DNA from: Leptolinea sp. UBA5203
GTDB taxonomy: Bacteria > Chloroflexota > Anaerolineae > Anaerolineales > Anaerolineaceae
Assembly: GCA_002412765.1 (NCBI GenBank)
Contig: DHVR01000034.1
Location: forward strand, 1 to 64,000
DNA length: 64,000 nt
Direction: 5' to 3'
The position numbers and the translations under genes are program-made. Below, in pieces: positions 25,681 to 35,181 of the stretch. Position 1 is the first letter of the stretch, and each line of letters starts with the position of its first letter. The notes below the pieces were generated by a model. That model searched no databases and was not told where the DNA came from. It was given only the letters and a program-made list of their open reading frames with translations.

Positions 25681-26919
25681 ATGAGACCAATTAAACTATT
25701 TTTTCTTCTATTCGGCATATTTTGTTTGCTAACAGCTTCATGCAATCCGTCAATAATTATTTCTAGTCCCACAAATCAGCCAACCACGACCACGACAATA
25801 CTTCCCACTGATCCGCCAGTTGCTGAAACTGCTATTCCCACGAAAACAATCACATGTGAACTAGTAACTAATTCAGCTCCTACATCAATTAATGACGAAC
25901 CAGCTCTACTGACGATCATTGGAGAAAATTATCCACAAACTGAGTATTTTGGGTATCCTGTCTTCAGCCCAGATAGTCAAGTTTTAGCCTTGTCAGGCTC
26001 AACAGTTTCTCTTTGGAACACAAAGACATTTGAACTTATTCGAGAATTTGAGACTCAATCAGAAGCAGAAGATTGTTATGGGTATGATGCTACTTTTAGT
26101 CCAGATAGCAAATTGTTTGCGACAAGCGATAATTGTGATGCCACCGGATATGTACGCATCTGGGATGTATCTACGGGGGAACTACTCCATGAGTGGGAGC
26201 GAGAATTTGCATCAATGCCCCCAACAAGCACAAGTTCTTGGGAATATTTTATTCCTGTGGGATCAATGGCTTTTATCCCAAATAGCACAAAAATAGTCTA
26301 TGCAAGTGGTAATAGTTTGGAAATTAGAGATGTTTATAACGAAAACGACCACAGTGTTCTCAATCTTGGCCCCGAAATGTATGCATCTCAAATTTCTCTA
26401 TCTTCAGATGGTAGATTAGTCTATATCATCATGAGTTGGATGAAAGATCATGATTTTCCTTCTGCGTGGACAACTCAGAATAAATTCCAAATTTGGAATA
26501 TTAATACACACACAATGCTTCGAGAAGTAAAATATCCGGAAGGTTGGGTAAATCTGAGTTTGGAGTTATTGGGAACTTCCCTAGTGGAAGTAAATTTTGA
26601 AGAAGGGACAAGCCAGATAATTAATCTGGAAACAGACGAGATCAAGAAGTTGCCATACCGCCAAGGCTGGAGATATTACAGTCCTGATGGGAGCTTAATA
26701 ATATATGCCCGTCTGTTTGGATTTGATGAGCAAGAACGCATTATAGAACTTTGGCAAACCAACAACTGGCAAAAAATCTATACTTTTATGCCAAATAACG
26801 ACCCAAGCTGGAGTTATGGATTAACTGAAATTGTATTTAGTCATGATAATACCGTTTTAGCAATCAATCACCAAGGAACAGTTATGCTTTGGAACATTCG
26901 CCCTGTTGTCCAGCCTTAA
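25681..26919 (+). CDS. WD40-like beta-propeller lipoprotein
   Basis: The 412-residue protein has a signal peptide with lipobox LLTASC near residue 21, then a Thr/Pro-rich linker (NQPTTTTTILPTDPP), then a propeller domain. Repeat blades show FSPDSQVLALSGSTVSLWNT, FSPDSKLFATSDN, YVRIWDVSTGELLHEWE, and FSHDNTVLAINHQGTVMLWN. It should sit on the outer face of the membrane as a protein-interaction platform. It is transcribed alone on the plus strand. An inverted repeat (25541-25550 with 25595-25604) lies in its leader. Related lipoproteins follow on the other strand. Confidence 0.85.
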   Translation: MRPIKLFFLLFGIFCLLTASCNPSIIISSPTNQPTTTTTILPTDPPVAETAIPTKTITCELVTNSAPTSINDEPALLTIIGENYPQTEYFGYPVFSPDSQVLALSGSTVSLWNTKTFELIREFETQSEAEDCYGYDATFSPDSKLFATSDNCDATGYVRIWDVSTGELLHEWEREFASMPPTSTSSWEYFIPVGSMAFIPNSTKIVYASGNSLEIRDVYNENDHSVLNLGPEMYASQISLSSDGRLVYIIMSWMKDHDFPSAWTTQNKFQIWNINTHTMLREVKYPEGWVNLSLELLGTSLVEVNFEEGTSQIINLETDEIKKLPYRQGWRYYSPDGSLIIYARLFGFDEQERIIELWQTNNWQKIYTFMPNNDPSWSYGLTEIVFSHDNTVLAINHQGTVMLWNIRPVVQP

Positions 26920-27181
26920 CAAACAAGTATAAGAACGCTTGCATAAGTCAAGTTCGGGAACTGCTCGAGGTCAAGGGGAGTCTGTAAACCTACAATGAAT
27001 CTAGAGTCAGTCGGTTTATTCGCAAGCCCCCACCCTTACCTGTAAATGCCTGCGCTGAATGTTGCACCAAGAAATTTACACAGAATAGGGACAAATTCCG
27101 CTTTATGATAATTAAATGAAGTTATGAATCGATTTATAAAAGCAAACCTTTAGTAGGCAATTTTCAATAATATAGAAATAA

Positions 27182-29176
27182 TCATTGGCATATTCCACTC
27201 TCATTACAAGGCACTAACCATTTTGTTGTTTCGTCGCCTTCCACAGTCCATCCAGATGGTATGTTATTTGAATGGGGTTCAATTTTCCACCAACGATTTC
27301 CATTAACGCACAAAGGGCCAAGAGCAATATTAAATAATTCACCGGGTGAAATTTGGCCTACGATTCCAGCAAGCATGTTAGGATCAGAACGGATACGATT
27401 AGGTAGGCCACCAAGAGCAACCATTCCGGTCATTCCGATAGAAAGTTGTGTCTCATACATTGAAGCACAAGTATCAATATTTTCATATTCTGGTATACCG
27501 GGGCCAATTATCGGGTCGAAAGTTGGTGTAATAATAGCTGTGGTATCGTTAACATCGGTATTTGTAGCCGAATCAATAGGCTGCATATTTGAAATTGCAG
27601 AATTGATCTGTTCAGAATTCAATTCAAGTAAATATGCTTCTCCATTAATTGGCTTATCGAAAAACAAAATCAGTCCGTTTAGTTCTCGCTCTTCGCTTAT
27701 TTTAAATAAACCAAGAACCTCCTTTTTTTCCCCCGGAAAGAGTTTTACTTCATCTTCTAAGGAACCTAAATATACAACGCCAAATTGATCTACAATATAT
27801 AATTGATAGGGTAAAGTATAAGGAACTTCGCTGATATTTTCAACTGCAACAAGCATTTTATATACAAAAATATCTGAGTAAATGCTTTCTTCTGTCTTAG
27901 TTGATAAACTTAAAAGCTCCACATTAACATTCTTACTGTTATCGTTATATAATTTTCGGATAATTGGTAGAACGCTCATTTGTTCTGGAATACCAAAAGA
28001 GACTGACTCTATGTTTAAATCTACAAATACAGTTGTTTGGGACTCATCATCATAATCAACTGTAAATTCTAAGCCAAATCCTCGTAAAGTATTCCATTCT
28101 ATTTCATGTGTTGGAGCAAGATAAAAATGATTTATCTGTCCAAAATCCCGTTCTATTTGTCCTAAATAATCATATCCTAATGATACTTGGTCGATAACGC
28201 CGACTGGTGGCAAACATGAGGTATTAGAAAAAAAAGTTTTCATTATTTTGCCATCATACATCATAAGAGATTCCACTGATCCAAATGCATCACGATAATG
28301 AAAACCCTTAATGGAGACTGAATCTCCTTCCGGTAAAGACATCACAAAAACTTCCAAGATTGGAGAAAAATCAGAAGAAGCATTTGGACTATCTGAAAAT
28401 TCACATTTATTGTTTATTCTCGAAAACCTTCTGATGTAAAACAATTTCTTACCAAACTGTTTTACTTCCCCAATCGACATCTCCATTGTTTCAGGAGCAG
28501 GTACAGTTGTTGGTGCAAGGGTTTCTGTTGGTAGAGATATGGCAGGTTGATTTGCAGTTGGATTGACCGACATATGGTTTGCAGATTCTTCCATTCTTGT
28601 CATTATGTATGATTCATCTTCAGATTTCACGACAAATTCACTAGAATCAATTTTTAATACCTCAAAATCTTTTGTATAAGAAACAGTATTTATACGAAGG
28701 CTTTTTCCTTTATCCAATATCTTATAAGTAAAATCAATTCCATCCCAAACCCCAGTCTCATTTTCAGAAAATGTAACCCGAGTATAATTTTGAAGTTCCC
28801 ATGCGCCAGAAAGATAAGAGGATGTTAGTTTGCCAGAATCAGTAATCCTATCATTCGATTCTGATCCTACTTTTATTAGTGAATACATCTCACTTCCATG
28901 TTTAATAACCAATTCCGTTTTTGATAATTTCAATATCTCAAAATCTTTTGTATAGAATAAATTTGTAGCTTGAATTGTATTCCCGTGATCTTTAAGCTCA
29001 TATGTAAAATTGGCACCATCCCAGATACCAGCTCCGTCTTTTAAGAATTCGACATTTGTACCATTGTTATCAGCCCATTTCCCAACAATACTCACTTTTC
29101 CTGTACAGGAACTTAATACCAGCATCAACATAATGACTGAAATAATGGCAAATGGTTTTTGCATTTTTTTATTCAT
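27182..29176 (-). CDS. Large lipoprotein with duplicated lipocalin-like domain and SH3-like C-terminus
   Basis: The 664-residue protein has a signal peptide with lipobox LVLSSC and a TTGAGGAAAAATG start. Residues of about 30-105 and 115-195 are a tandem duplication (IVGKWADNNGTNVEFLKDGA and LSGAWELQNYTRVTFSENET; both contain FTYxxxDxG and YTKDFEVLK), resembling small lipocalin-like copper-resistance folds. A Pro/Thr linker follows, then a 350-residue unassigned middle. The C-terminal VALGGLPNRIRSDPNM, then IVGQISPGELFNIALG looks like a bacterial SH3 domain. It lies 80 bp downstream of the riboswitch-controlled propeller gene, probably in the same transcript. Confidence 0.8.
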   Translation of the reverse strand: MNKKMQKPFAIISVIMLMLVLSSCTGKVSIVGKWADNNGTNVEFLKDGAGIWDGANFTYELKDHGNTIQATNLFYTKDFEILKLSKTELVIKHGSEMYSLIKVGSESNDRITDSGKLTSSYLSGAWELQNYTRVTFSENETGVWDGIDFTYKILDKGKSLRINTVSYTKDFEVLKIDSSEFVVKSEDESYIMTRMEESANHMSVNPTANQPAISLPTETLAPTTVPAPETMEMSIGEVKQFGKKLFYIRRFSRINNKCEFSDSPNASSDFSPILEVFVMSLPEGDSVSIKGFHYRDAFGSVESLMMYDGKIMKTFFSNTSCLPPVGVIDQVSLGYDYLGQIERDFGQINHFYLAPTHEIEWNTLRGFGLEFTVDYDDESQTTVFVDLNIESVSFGIPEQMSVLPIIRKLYNDNSKNVNVELLSLSTKTEESIYSDIFVYKMLVAVENISEVPYTLPYQLYIVDQFGVVYLGSLEDEVKLFPGEKKEVLGLFKISEERELNGLILFFDKPINGEAYLLELNSEQINSAISNMQPIDSATNTDVNDTTAIITPTFDPIIGPGIPEYENIDTCASMYETQLSIGMTGMVALGGLPNRIRSDPNMLAGIVGQISPGELFNIALGPLCVNGNRWWKIEPHSNNIPSGWTVEGDETTKWLVPCNESGICQ

Positions 29177-29256
29177 TTTTCCTCAATGTACTATCCAAAT
29201 TCAAATTTTAGTCTGAGCATGTGAAACACATTATTTTTATCAATCTCAATAGAAAA

Positions 29257-30618
29257 CTAGGGAATCCACGAGAAATACCCCCACATATCTACTGTTGGTT
29301 GTTTTATTTCACCTATGATCTCATCATTGATAACATCATAGAATAGTGGTTTAGGATTTCCTTTTTCAAAGACGATTAATTGTTTACTGTCCGGTGACCA
29401 TGGAGAGGGGTATTCGGGAATCTCATAATTAAACATTTTACTTTCCATGGTTGTAAGATTATATAAAACGGAAAATATTTCGTCCGTGCCAAACTCCATA
29501 TAATTTAACGCCATCCAATTTTCATCTGGAGATAAATGTGTAATTTTTATCCCAGAATTAATGGGTATTTGTTCTGGAACTGGTAATACAGTGTAATTGG
29601 CCGGATTTGTTGATAAATCCACTATAGAACCAGCAAAATATAATTTGTTTGAAATTTTAGATACAACTACATTTGCGGATGAAAATCCCCCAGTGATTAA
29701 TTCCTTGGATATAGATGTGTTTGGATCAATTTCGAGGAGCTTGCCAGCTACATTATATTCATGCGATTGCTTTACATAAAAAATCGAGTTTCCGTCAGCA
29801 GACCAGAATGGAAGTTCAAAATCATTTGCAGAAAGTAAAGATTTAGCATTTGTCCCATCAGTGGAGACTAAATAAATTATCTGATCTGACCTTAATAAAA
29901 TAATCCAATTTCCATCCGGAGATATGTTGGCTTCTGATAGACAAAGAACAACATTATCGCCAATAAAAACCAGTGTTTGTCCAACAATATCTAAAACATA
30001 AGCACTATAGGTTGGAATATTACAATAAACTGAATCAATGAATACCCCGGGCGCAATAAACACTAATATCCTTTGGCTATCGGGAAACCAAACTAGGCGA
30101 ATTAATCCATTTCTTGAATTCACTATATCAGAGGTAAATAATTTAATATCCCCCTCTAATGTAGCTAATTCAATTCCATTTTCAGTGGGGTAAACAAATT
30201 TGTCTCCATCCGGAGAAATATTCAAGACTTCATCAGGTGAATGTCTTTCTAATAATATGTTTCCATCTAAATCAGAAACAAATTGATCCATCTGGTTAGT
30301 ATACTGACCAAGTAAATCATAGTGGTAATAGGTCATTAAGAGATTCCCTGATCCCCCACCCAGATGGGTAGGTTCCATTGTAGGCGTTGGGGGAATCGAA
30401 GTATTGGTAATAGTTGGAGTAGAGCTTGGTTGCGGCGTTCTAGTGGGTAATGCGGTTAATTGCTCACTAATTAAGTATGCCTTCTGAGTCTCATAAGATT
30501 TTGTTTTTTCAGCAATTAATATTTGTTGATTTTTTGTAATTTCCGTGAAGAAATATCCCGATAATGCTCCAATACAAAGTAACGCTACACCAGAAATTAT
30601 GATGACCCTTATTTTCAT
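29257..30618 (-). CDS. Membrane-anchored TolB-like beta-propeller protein under a c-di-GMP riboswitch
   Basis: The protein is about 453 residues, starting at the ATG at 30616-30618 with GAGGGATTA. One N-terminal membrane segment (IIISGVALLCIGALSGYFF) is followed by a coiled stretch and a Ser/Thr/Pro linker (PTRTPQPSSTPTITNTSIPP). The remainder is a propeller with repeated ISPDGDKFVYPT, ISPDGNWIILL, WSADGNSIFYV, LSPDENWMALN and WSPDSKQLIV blades. An extracytoplasmic surface protein is expected. The leader contains a c-di-GMP-I riboswitch and a terminator, so its expression, and probably that of the next lipoprotein, follows c-di-GMP level. That pattern is typical of adhesion or matrix genes. 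Confidence 0.83.
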   Translation of the reverse strand: MKIRVIIISGVALLCIGALSGYFFTEITKNQQILIAEKTKSYETQKAYLISEQLTALPTRTPQPSSTPTITNTSIPPTPTMEPTHLGGGSGNLLMTYYHYDLLGQYTNQMDQFVSDLDGNILLERHSPDEVLNISPDGDKFVYPTENGIELATLEGDIKLFTSDIVNSRNGLIRLVWFPDSQRILVFIAPGVFIDSVYCNIPTYSAYVLDIVGQTLVFIGDNVVLCLSEANISPDGNWIILLRSDQIIYLVSTDGTNAKSLLSANDFELPFWSADGNSIFYVKQSHEYNVAGKLLEIDPNTSISKELITGGFSSANVVVSKISNKLYFAGSIVDLSTNPANYTVLPVPEQIPINSGIKITHLSPDENWMALNYMEFGTDEIFSVLYNLTTMESKMFNYEIPEYPSPWSPDSKQLIVFEKGNPKPLFYDVINDEIIGEIKQPTVDMWGYFSWIP

Positions 30619-30770
30619 TAATCCCTCAGTCACTTTTTTGGCTAATCATTCATAATGAAGTGTTTGAATTGGAAAGCCATGAATTTTATAAAGATGAAAA
30701 TTTTCGAGAAAAGTAATCCGGAATAATTTGATAAATTCCTACTCTGTTAATTATGGGTTTTCCCGTGTTA

Positions 30771-30802
30771 AACAAAAATGGCAAGTCCAAAAAAGACTTG
30801 CC
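30771..30802 (-). terminator. Terminator downstream of the second GEMM riboswitch
   Basis: On the minus strand, stem GGCAAGTC/GACTTGCC (30802-30795 with 30787-30780) is followed by ATTTTTGTTT. It lies 24 nt after the riboswitch and about 150 nt before the propeller gene. Confidence 0.8.
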
Positions 30803-30825
30803 AATTAATAAATCAAGAAAACGGT

Positions 30826-30905
30826 TGGCAGTCTGGCAATCATAGCTAAAGCGCTGTAGACCCATGACTTTGCGTCTCCAGTTTTCACTGGATTTGCTAT
30901 TATCA
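30826..30905 (-). promoter_or_regulatory. Second cyclic di-GMP-I (GEMM) riboswitch
   Basis: The minus strand reads ATAGCAAATCC, AGTGAAAACTGGAGACGCAA, AGTCATGGGTCTACAGCGC, then TTTAGCTATGATTGCC and AGACTGCC. The GCAAANCC, GAAA tetraloop, GGAGACGCAAAG and GGGTCTA blocks are in GEMM-I order and spacing. The downstream terminator and gene orientation agree with transcriptional control of the gene at 29257-30618. Confidence 0.9.
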
Positions 30906-30931
30906 AAATATATTATAGTATCGTTACACAA

Positions 30932-31534
30932 ATCAATTGGTTAATTCTATATAAAACTTATGTCGATAGAGAAATTGCCTCATAGAGTTACCGAAAATTA
31001 ATACGGGGGAAGGATTAAATTAAAAAATAGTTTTTCATTTAATAATCATGATTAATAAGAAAGATAGATTTGCTGGCAAGTTCTTATAAAGTTTCTGCTG
31101 AACTATCCGATCATGATATTCTAGCTAAAGCGGGTCAATTATTGTTAGCAATTTCGTTACGAAGGAAAAACCAAGCCAAACATGATTGTGACGAATGAAA
31201 AATCTGGATGCAAGGGTGCCAATTTCTGTTTTCAAGAATTACGCCAATTCAATCCGAATTCATTTTGAAGGACTAACTTGTTTAATTTTTTTAAGAGAAT
31301 AATGGCTTTGGGTATTGGGGAGAAAAACAGTCAGATACTCAGCCAGCCGCCCAAATTGTATTGAATGATTCGGTAAAGAATATAATTTATTGATCTTCTA
31401 TATTAGCCCCGAAGACAGGTTATTTAGGGGGTAACGTAGGCAACTGTTTTTTTGAGCAATTTTGGATACTAGGTTTCTGAAAAATTGTTTCAATTACGAT
31501 TCAGTAACTTTACGAAGATCAAAGGAAAAATAAA
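30932..31534. other. 600-bp intergenic region with a possible decayed riboswitch
   Basis: No gene is supported. On the minus strand around 31200-31085 an 11-mer CGCTTTAGCTA and a TCATGATCGG match parts of the two GEMM riboswitches, but the conserved GCAAACC and GACGCAAA blocks are missing. The promoter for the gene at 31535 should lie near its right end. Confidence 0.35.
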
Positions 31535-32572
31535 ATGGTCGACCTATCCAACGAACCGATTGAGAATTTAGTGGAAATAATTATGGGGTTTGGAAAATAC
31601 GGGGATTGGATCAAGGCTGCTGAATTACTTATTGAAAAAGGTTATCGTTTCACCCCTGATGAATTAAAGCTGATCTCATCTAAAAAAAACCACAGTGGAG
31701 CCACATATCTATATAAATTAGCAGAACTAAAATATGTGTTCTCCCCAGATGAGTTGATTAGCCTAGGGAACCCTGCGGACAATTTTAAAATGACGATAGC
31801 CCATAGAATGATTGGTAATGGATATGATGGGTTCACAGTAGACCAAGTCATCGCACTTTGTGACCCCATGAATAATAATCAGGAAACCCTGTCCTACCTC
31901 ATGGCGAAAAACGGTCATCACTTCACATTTGAGGAAATTATCCGACTTAATAATCCTGCTGACACATACAAAATTTCATTGGCGCATCTGATGGCACATT
32001 ATTGCGAATTTACAGTGGGTGATTTGTTGTTATTAGGGAACCCTACTGATCGCGATGGGGATACGGTCGCCCACCTCATGGCAAAGGCAGGGCATCGGTT
32101 TTCTTATCACGATTTAATGAGGCTCGGAAATCCAAAGAACAATCATGGCGATACCATTGCCCATGTGATGGTACAAGCTGGACACAAATTTACCACAAAA
32201 GAAATGAAAAATATGAAATTGCCATTTAACATTGAACAAGTTTCGATGTTTTTGGATATTAAAAACCGTACATCATGGGAAGATGCCTTTGTTCTTGGTA
32301 CTTGTGGGGAACTTTATGTTAATGGGACACTATGTATGTCAGTTGCAGGTGCAACTGTAAGAATCTACAATCCTGATGTATTTTCTGTTTTTGCTGATCA
32401 CACACCTACAATCCTCCAGCAATTTGATGAAAAGACCCTTCTCAGGTACAAAGGAGGTGCGTTCCCAATTTTTGTGGGGAAGTATGACGGATATTCAAGT
32501 AACAGGATGGATGCGCTGAAGGTGTATTCAATAATGTCCGATAAAAGACCAAGGGCTGGTTCATCTTCTTAA
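31535..32572 (+). CDS. IAH-repeat protein, first paralogue
   Basis: The 345-residue protein starts behind AAAGGAAAAATAAA. It is built from about seven copies of a 30-32 residue unit with the consensus L-x-N-P-x-D-x-x-G-x-T-I-A-H-x-M-A-x-x-G-H-x-F-T-x-E-E (for example LMRLGNPKNNHGDTIAHVMV, then QAGHKFTTKE). The pattern resembles ankyrin repeats in rhythm but is distinct, so a helical-repeat solenoid is likely. The last 110 residues form a separate domain beginning FLDIKNR and containing GELYVNGTLCMSV. No signal peptide is present. A very similar gene follows 80 bp downstream. The function is unknown; such repeats usually bind protein partners. Confidence 0.8.
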   Translation: MVDLSNEPIENLVEIIMGFGKYGDWIKAAELLIEKGYRFTPDELKLISSKKNHSGATYLYKLAELKYVFSPDELISLGNPADNFKMTIAHRMIGNGYDGFTVDQVIALCDPMNNNQETLSYLMAKNGHHFTFEEIIRLNNPADTYKISLAHLMAHYCEFTVGDLLLLGNPTDRDGDTVAHLMAKAGHRFSYHDLMRLGNPKNNHGDTIAHVMVQAGHKFTTKEMKNMKLPFNIEQVSMFLDIKNRTSWEDAFVLGTCGELYVNGTLCMSVAGATVRIYNPDVFSVFADHTPTILQQFDEKTLLRYKGGAFPIFVGKYDGYSSNRMDALKVYSIMSDKRPRAGSSS

Positions 32573-32652
32573 TCATACTTATTTTGAGAAGGCTCCCCTG
32601 CCCCATACCCGACATAATAGAAATAATCCAAAAACATACACGGAGAAGTTCA

Positions 32653-33744
32653 ATGACTGACCTAACCGACGAAACGATTGAGAATCTGGTAAAAATATTT
32701 ATAGAATCTGGAAGTTTTGCGGTTGCCGATTTAATCGTGGCGAAAGGCTATCGTTTTACCCCAGATGAATTGAAGATAATTATAAAAAAGGAATGCGGAA
32801 GATATTACACCTGTGCACGTGTTTTGGCACAACAAAAATACTTTTTCACAGTTGACGAGTTAATCACCTACGGAAACCCGTCAGATGGTGGACTAAATAC
32901 CATAGCACGGCACATGGTTGATAACGGATATGACGAATTTACAGTCGACGATATTATCGCCCTGTGTGGCAATATGAATAATGATAGAGAATCCGTAGCC
33001 ATATTGATGGCAAAATATGGACACCATTTCACATTGGATGAAATTATTCGCCTGAATAACCCCGTTGATTCCTATAGGATTTCATTGGCACATCTAATGG
33101 CACATCATTGCGAATTTTCTGCGACTGATATATGGGAACTAAGAAACTCTGTTAGCCATTGTGATGTGTCTGTTGGTGCTTTGTGGAAATTAAGAAATCC
33201 CGCTGATAGAGACGGCGATACCATTGCCCATTGGATGGCAAAAGCTGGTTATCGTTTCTCAGTTGAAGAATTGAAATTTCTTAATAATCCAAAAAACAAA
33301 GACGGTCTATCTATTGCGCACGTGATGGCACAAGCCGGGCATAAATTTAGTAAGGATGAGTCGAAAGAATTAGGTTTGCCTCTTAAATTGGAACAAAAAA
33401 GTATTTTCTTAGATATAAAGAATGGTTATCGCTTTGACGATTGTTTTTATGGTGGAATTTTTAGCGAACTTTATGTGAATGGAAAATTATGTATGTCGGT
33501 TGAATCCGGAAGTTGTTCCAACGATATTATAACGATATTCAACCAAGAGGCGTATTCTAAGTTTGAGAGTTACGCTTGTTCAATCCGCCATGATTTTGAT
33601 GAAAAAACTTTCCTTTTGTATAAGGGGAGACTGGATTGTAATAATCTACTTTCTGATTCCCAAGCGGCTACCCGAATGGTTTATGGTCAGTTAATCACTG
33701 AAAAAGAAAGTCGGTCACATTTTCCTGATATTGGTCATGGTTGA
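32653..33744 (+). CDS. IAH-repeat protein, second paralogue
   Basis: The 363-residue protein starts at the ATG at 32653 behind CGGAGAAGTTCA. An upstream TTG reading lacks a site and does not align. It is a tandem duplicate of the preceding gene: MTDLTDETIENLVKIFIESG aligns with MVDLSNEPIENLVEIIMGFG, and the 30-residue IAH repeats and the C-terminal FLDIKNGYRFDD domain match. It has one extra imperfect repeat near residue 160-190 (ATDIWELRNSVSHCDVSVGA). The two copies differ by perhaps 40-50 percent, so the duplication is not recent. Confidence 0.8.
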   Translation: MTDLTDETIENLVKIFIESGSFAVADLIVAKGYRFTPDELKIIIKKECGRYYTCARVLAQQKYFFTVDELITYGNPSDGGLNTIARHMVDNGYDEFTVDDIIALCGNMNNDRESVAILMAKYGHHFTLDEIIRLNNPVDSYRISLAHLMAHHCEFSATDIWELRNSVSHCDVSVGALWKLRNPADRDGDTIAHWMAKAGYRFSVEELKFLNNPKNKDGLSIAHVMAQAGHKFSKDESKELGLPLKLEQKSIFLDIKNGYRFDDCFYGGIFSELYVNGKLCMSVESGSCSNDIITIFNQEAYSKFESYACSIRHDFDEKTFLLYKGRLDCNNLLSDSQAATRMVYGQLITEKESRSHFPDIGHG

Positions 33745-33994
33745 AACCTGCGCTCTGCATAATTGTAGTTTGGAAAGAGATGGCGTGGATTTGGTAACTA
33801 ATAATAAAACAGGGATAAAATAAATCCCATTTGGAAGAATTGTTTGGAAACAAACCAAAAACATTTGTTTGAAAAATAATCGGGGATTAATTGTAAAAAT
33901 AATAGTTGCGCCTGCCCGGCCCAACGCCAGCAACACAAAACTTAGGCTAGCAAGTCTATTTCAATCAATATAGAAATCATGGAGAAAATGGGTT

Positions 33995-34783
33995 ATGCTT
34001 CCAATTGAACAAGCACGAATTGAAATGCAACAAGGAGAAAAAGAAAAGGCCAGAGCCATTTTAGCAAAATTAGTTAATGCAGAGCCACAAAACTCTACTG
34101 CGTGGCTATTAATTGCTGACCTCTTAGACAATCCACAGCAAGCATCTTATTGCCATGAACGCGCCGAATCCATTTTAAAGAATCAATCCCAACAAAACAT
34201 CTTCTCAAATATTGTCGAGAGAACTCCTGCTATGACTATCATTGACGAAAACAAAACATATCAAACAAAAGATTGTTATTTTTGTGCTGAGTCAATCCCA
34301 TCTGACACAATAATTTGTCCATATTGCAAGCGCAACTTATCCAATCAAGTTGAACAAAACAAATATTCAGAGCTAAGACTTCAACCAGAGTCTATTGCTT
34401 CCAACAAAGGAAGTAAACGAAGTTCATATTGGACAAATATATTTTTAGCTGTTCTAGTCGCAATTTTTCTTGTTTGTGGTTTTTTAAACATCATTACGAA
34501 ATCATTATCACCTAATGTCCGCTTGGAGGTTATAGGATCAGTCAAATCAGCAGATATTGCATGGTCTATTGCAAAAGGAGAAATTGAATCAGGAAATTAC
34601 AATTTACCCTTTAGGAAAAGCATATCATTAAGCGAAGGAGAATATGTTGAACTCGTCGCTGCGCGCTACGATTCCGGTAGTGTTACTTGCCAAATTTGGG
34701 TAGATAACAGCTTATGGAAGGAATCAACTTCAATAGGTGAAGACACTATTGTATTCTGTAATGGATATATAGGAGAACCATGA
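33995..34783 (+). CDS. TPR-like, zinc-ribbon, membrane protein with MmpS-like outer domain
   Basis: The 262-residue protein has residues 1-65 as a TPR-like helical hairpin (EQARIEMQQGEKEKARAILA). A zinc ribbon follows at about 90-112 (CYFCAESIPSDTIICPYCKR), then one membrane helix near 148-168 (IFLAVLVAIFLVCGFLNII). The outer domain resembles actinobacterial MmpS/transport-accessory beta-sandwiches (GSVKSADIAWSIAKGEIESG, then SGSVTCQIWVDNSLW). The stop overlaps the next gene's start by 4 bp, so the two are coupled. The function is unknown; a membrane sensor or accessory role is plausible. Confidence 0.72.
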   Translation: MLPIEQARIEMQQGEKEKARAILAKLVNAEPQNSTAWLLIADLLDNPQQASYCHERAESILKNQSQQNIFSNIVERTPAMTIIDENKTYQTKDCYFCAESIPSDTIICPYCKRNLSNQVEQNKYSELRLQPESIASNKGSKRSSYWTNIFLAVLVAIFLVCGFLNIITKSLSPNVRLEVIGSVKSADIAWSIAKGEIESGNYNLPFRKSISLSEGEYVELVAARYDSGSVTCQIWVDNSLWKESTSIGEDTIVFCNGYIGEP

Positions 34784-35181
34784 GTGACGCGGATAGTATT
34801 ACTACATTGCAGTGGTTACTTCTCACAAGTTTAAGTATTTGGATTTTCTTTGATGCCACCAAAATTGGCGTTAAGAAAGGTCAAGTCTCTGGCATAGCCG
34901 ATATGAGTCCAATAGGATGGCTTCTAGGATGTTTAGTATTGTGGATTATCGTGTTTCCATTATATTTAATTAAACGTTCAGAATTTATCAGAATTAATTC
35001 TGCAGATACCATAGCAAGTATTCCCCAACAAGCTCGAAATAAAAATCCGAAGCTGTCACTGAGTATGGATGAAAAAGTATGTCCATATTGTACGGAACTT
35101 ATAAAACAACGAGCGATAGTGTGTCGCTTTTGTGGAAGGGACTTACCCGCCAATAAAACAAGTTCTAGCATTAGAAATTAG
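34780..35181 (+). CDS. Small membrane protein with C-terminal zinc ribbon
   Basis: The 133-residue protein has two predicted membrane helices near 10-30 and 45-68 (GWLLGCLVLWIIVFPLYLIK). A cytoplasmic zinc ribbon CPYCTELIKQRAIVCRFCGR follows near 103-122. The start codon overlaps the stop of the previous gene. Both proteins pair a zinc ribbon with membrane segments, so they may work together. No known family function is recognised. Confidence 0.72.
   Translation: MSDADSITTLQWLLLTSLSIWIFFDATKIGVKKGQVSGIADMSPIGWLLGCLVLWIIVFPLYLIKRSEFIRINSADTIASIPQQARNKNPKLSLSMDEKVCPYCTELIKQRAIVCRFCGRDLPANKTSSSIRN

Noticed and set aside
30686..30931. 81-residue minus-strand open frame
   Set aside because: It coincides with the GEMM riboswitch and terminator, so the open frame is a by-product of the structured RNA.
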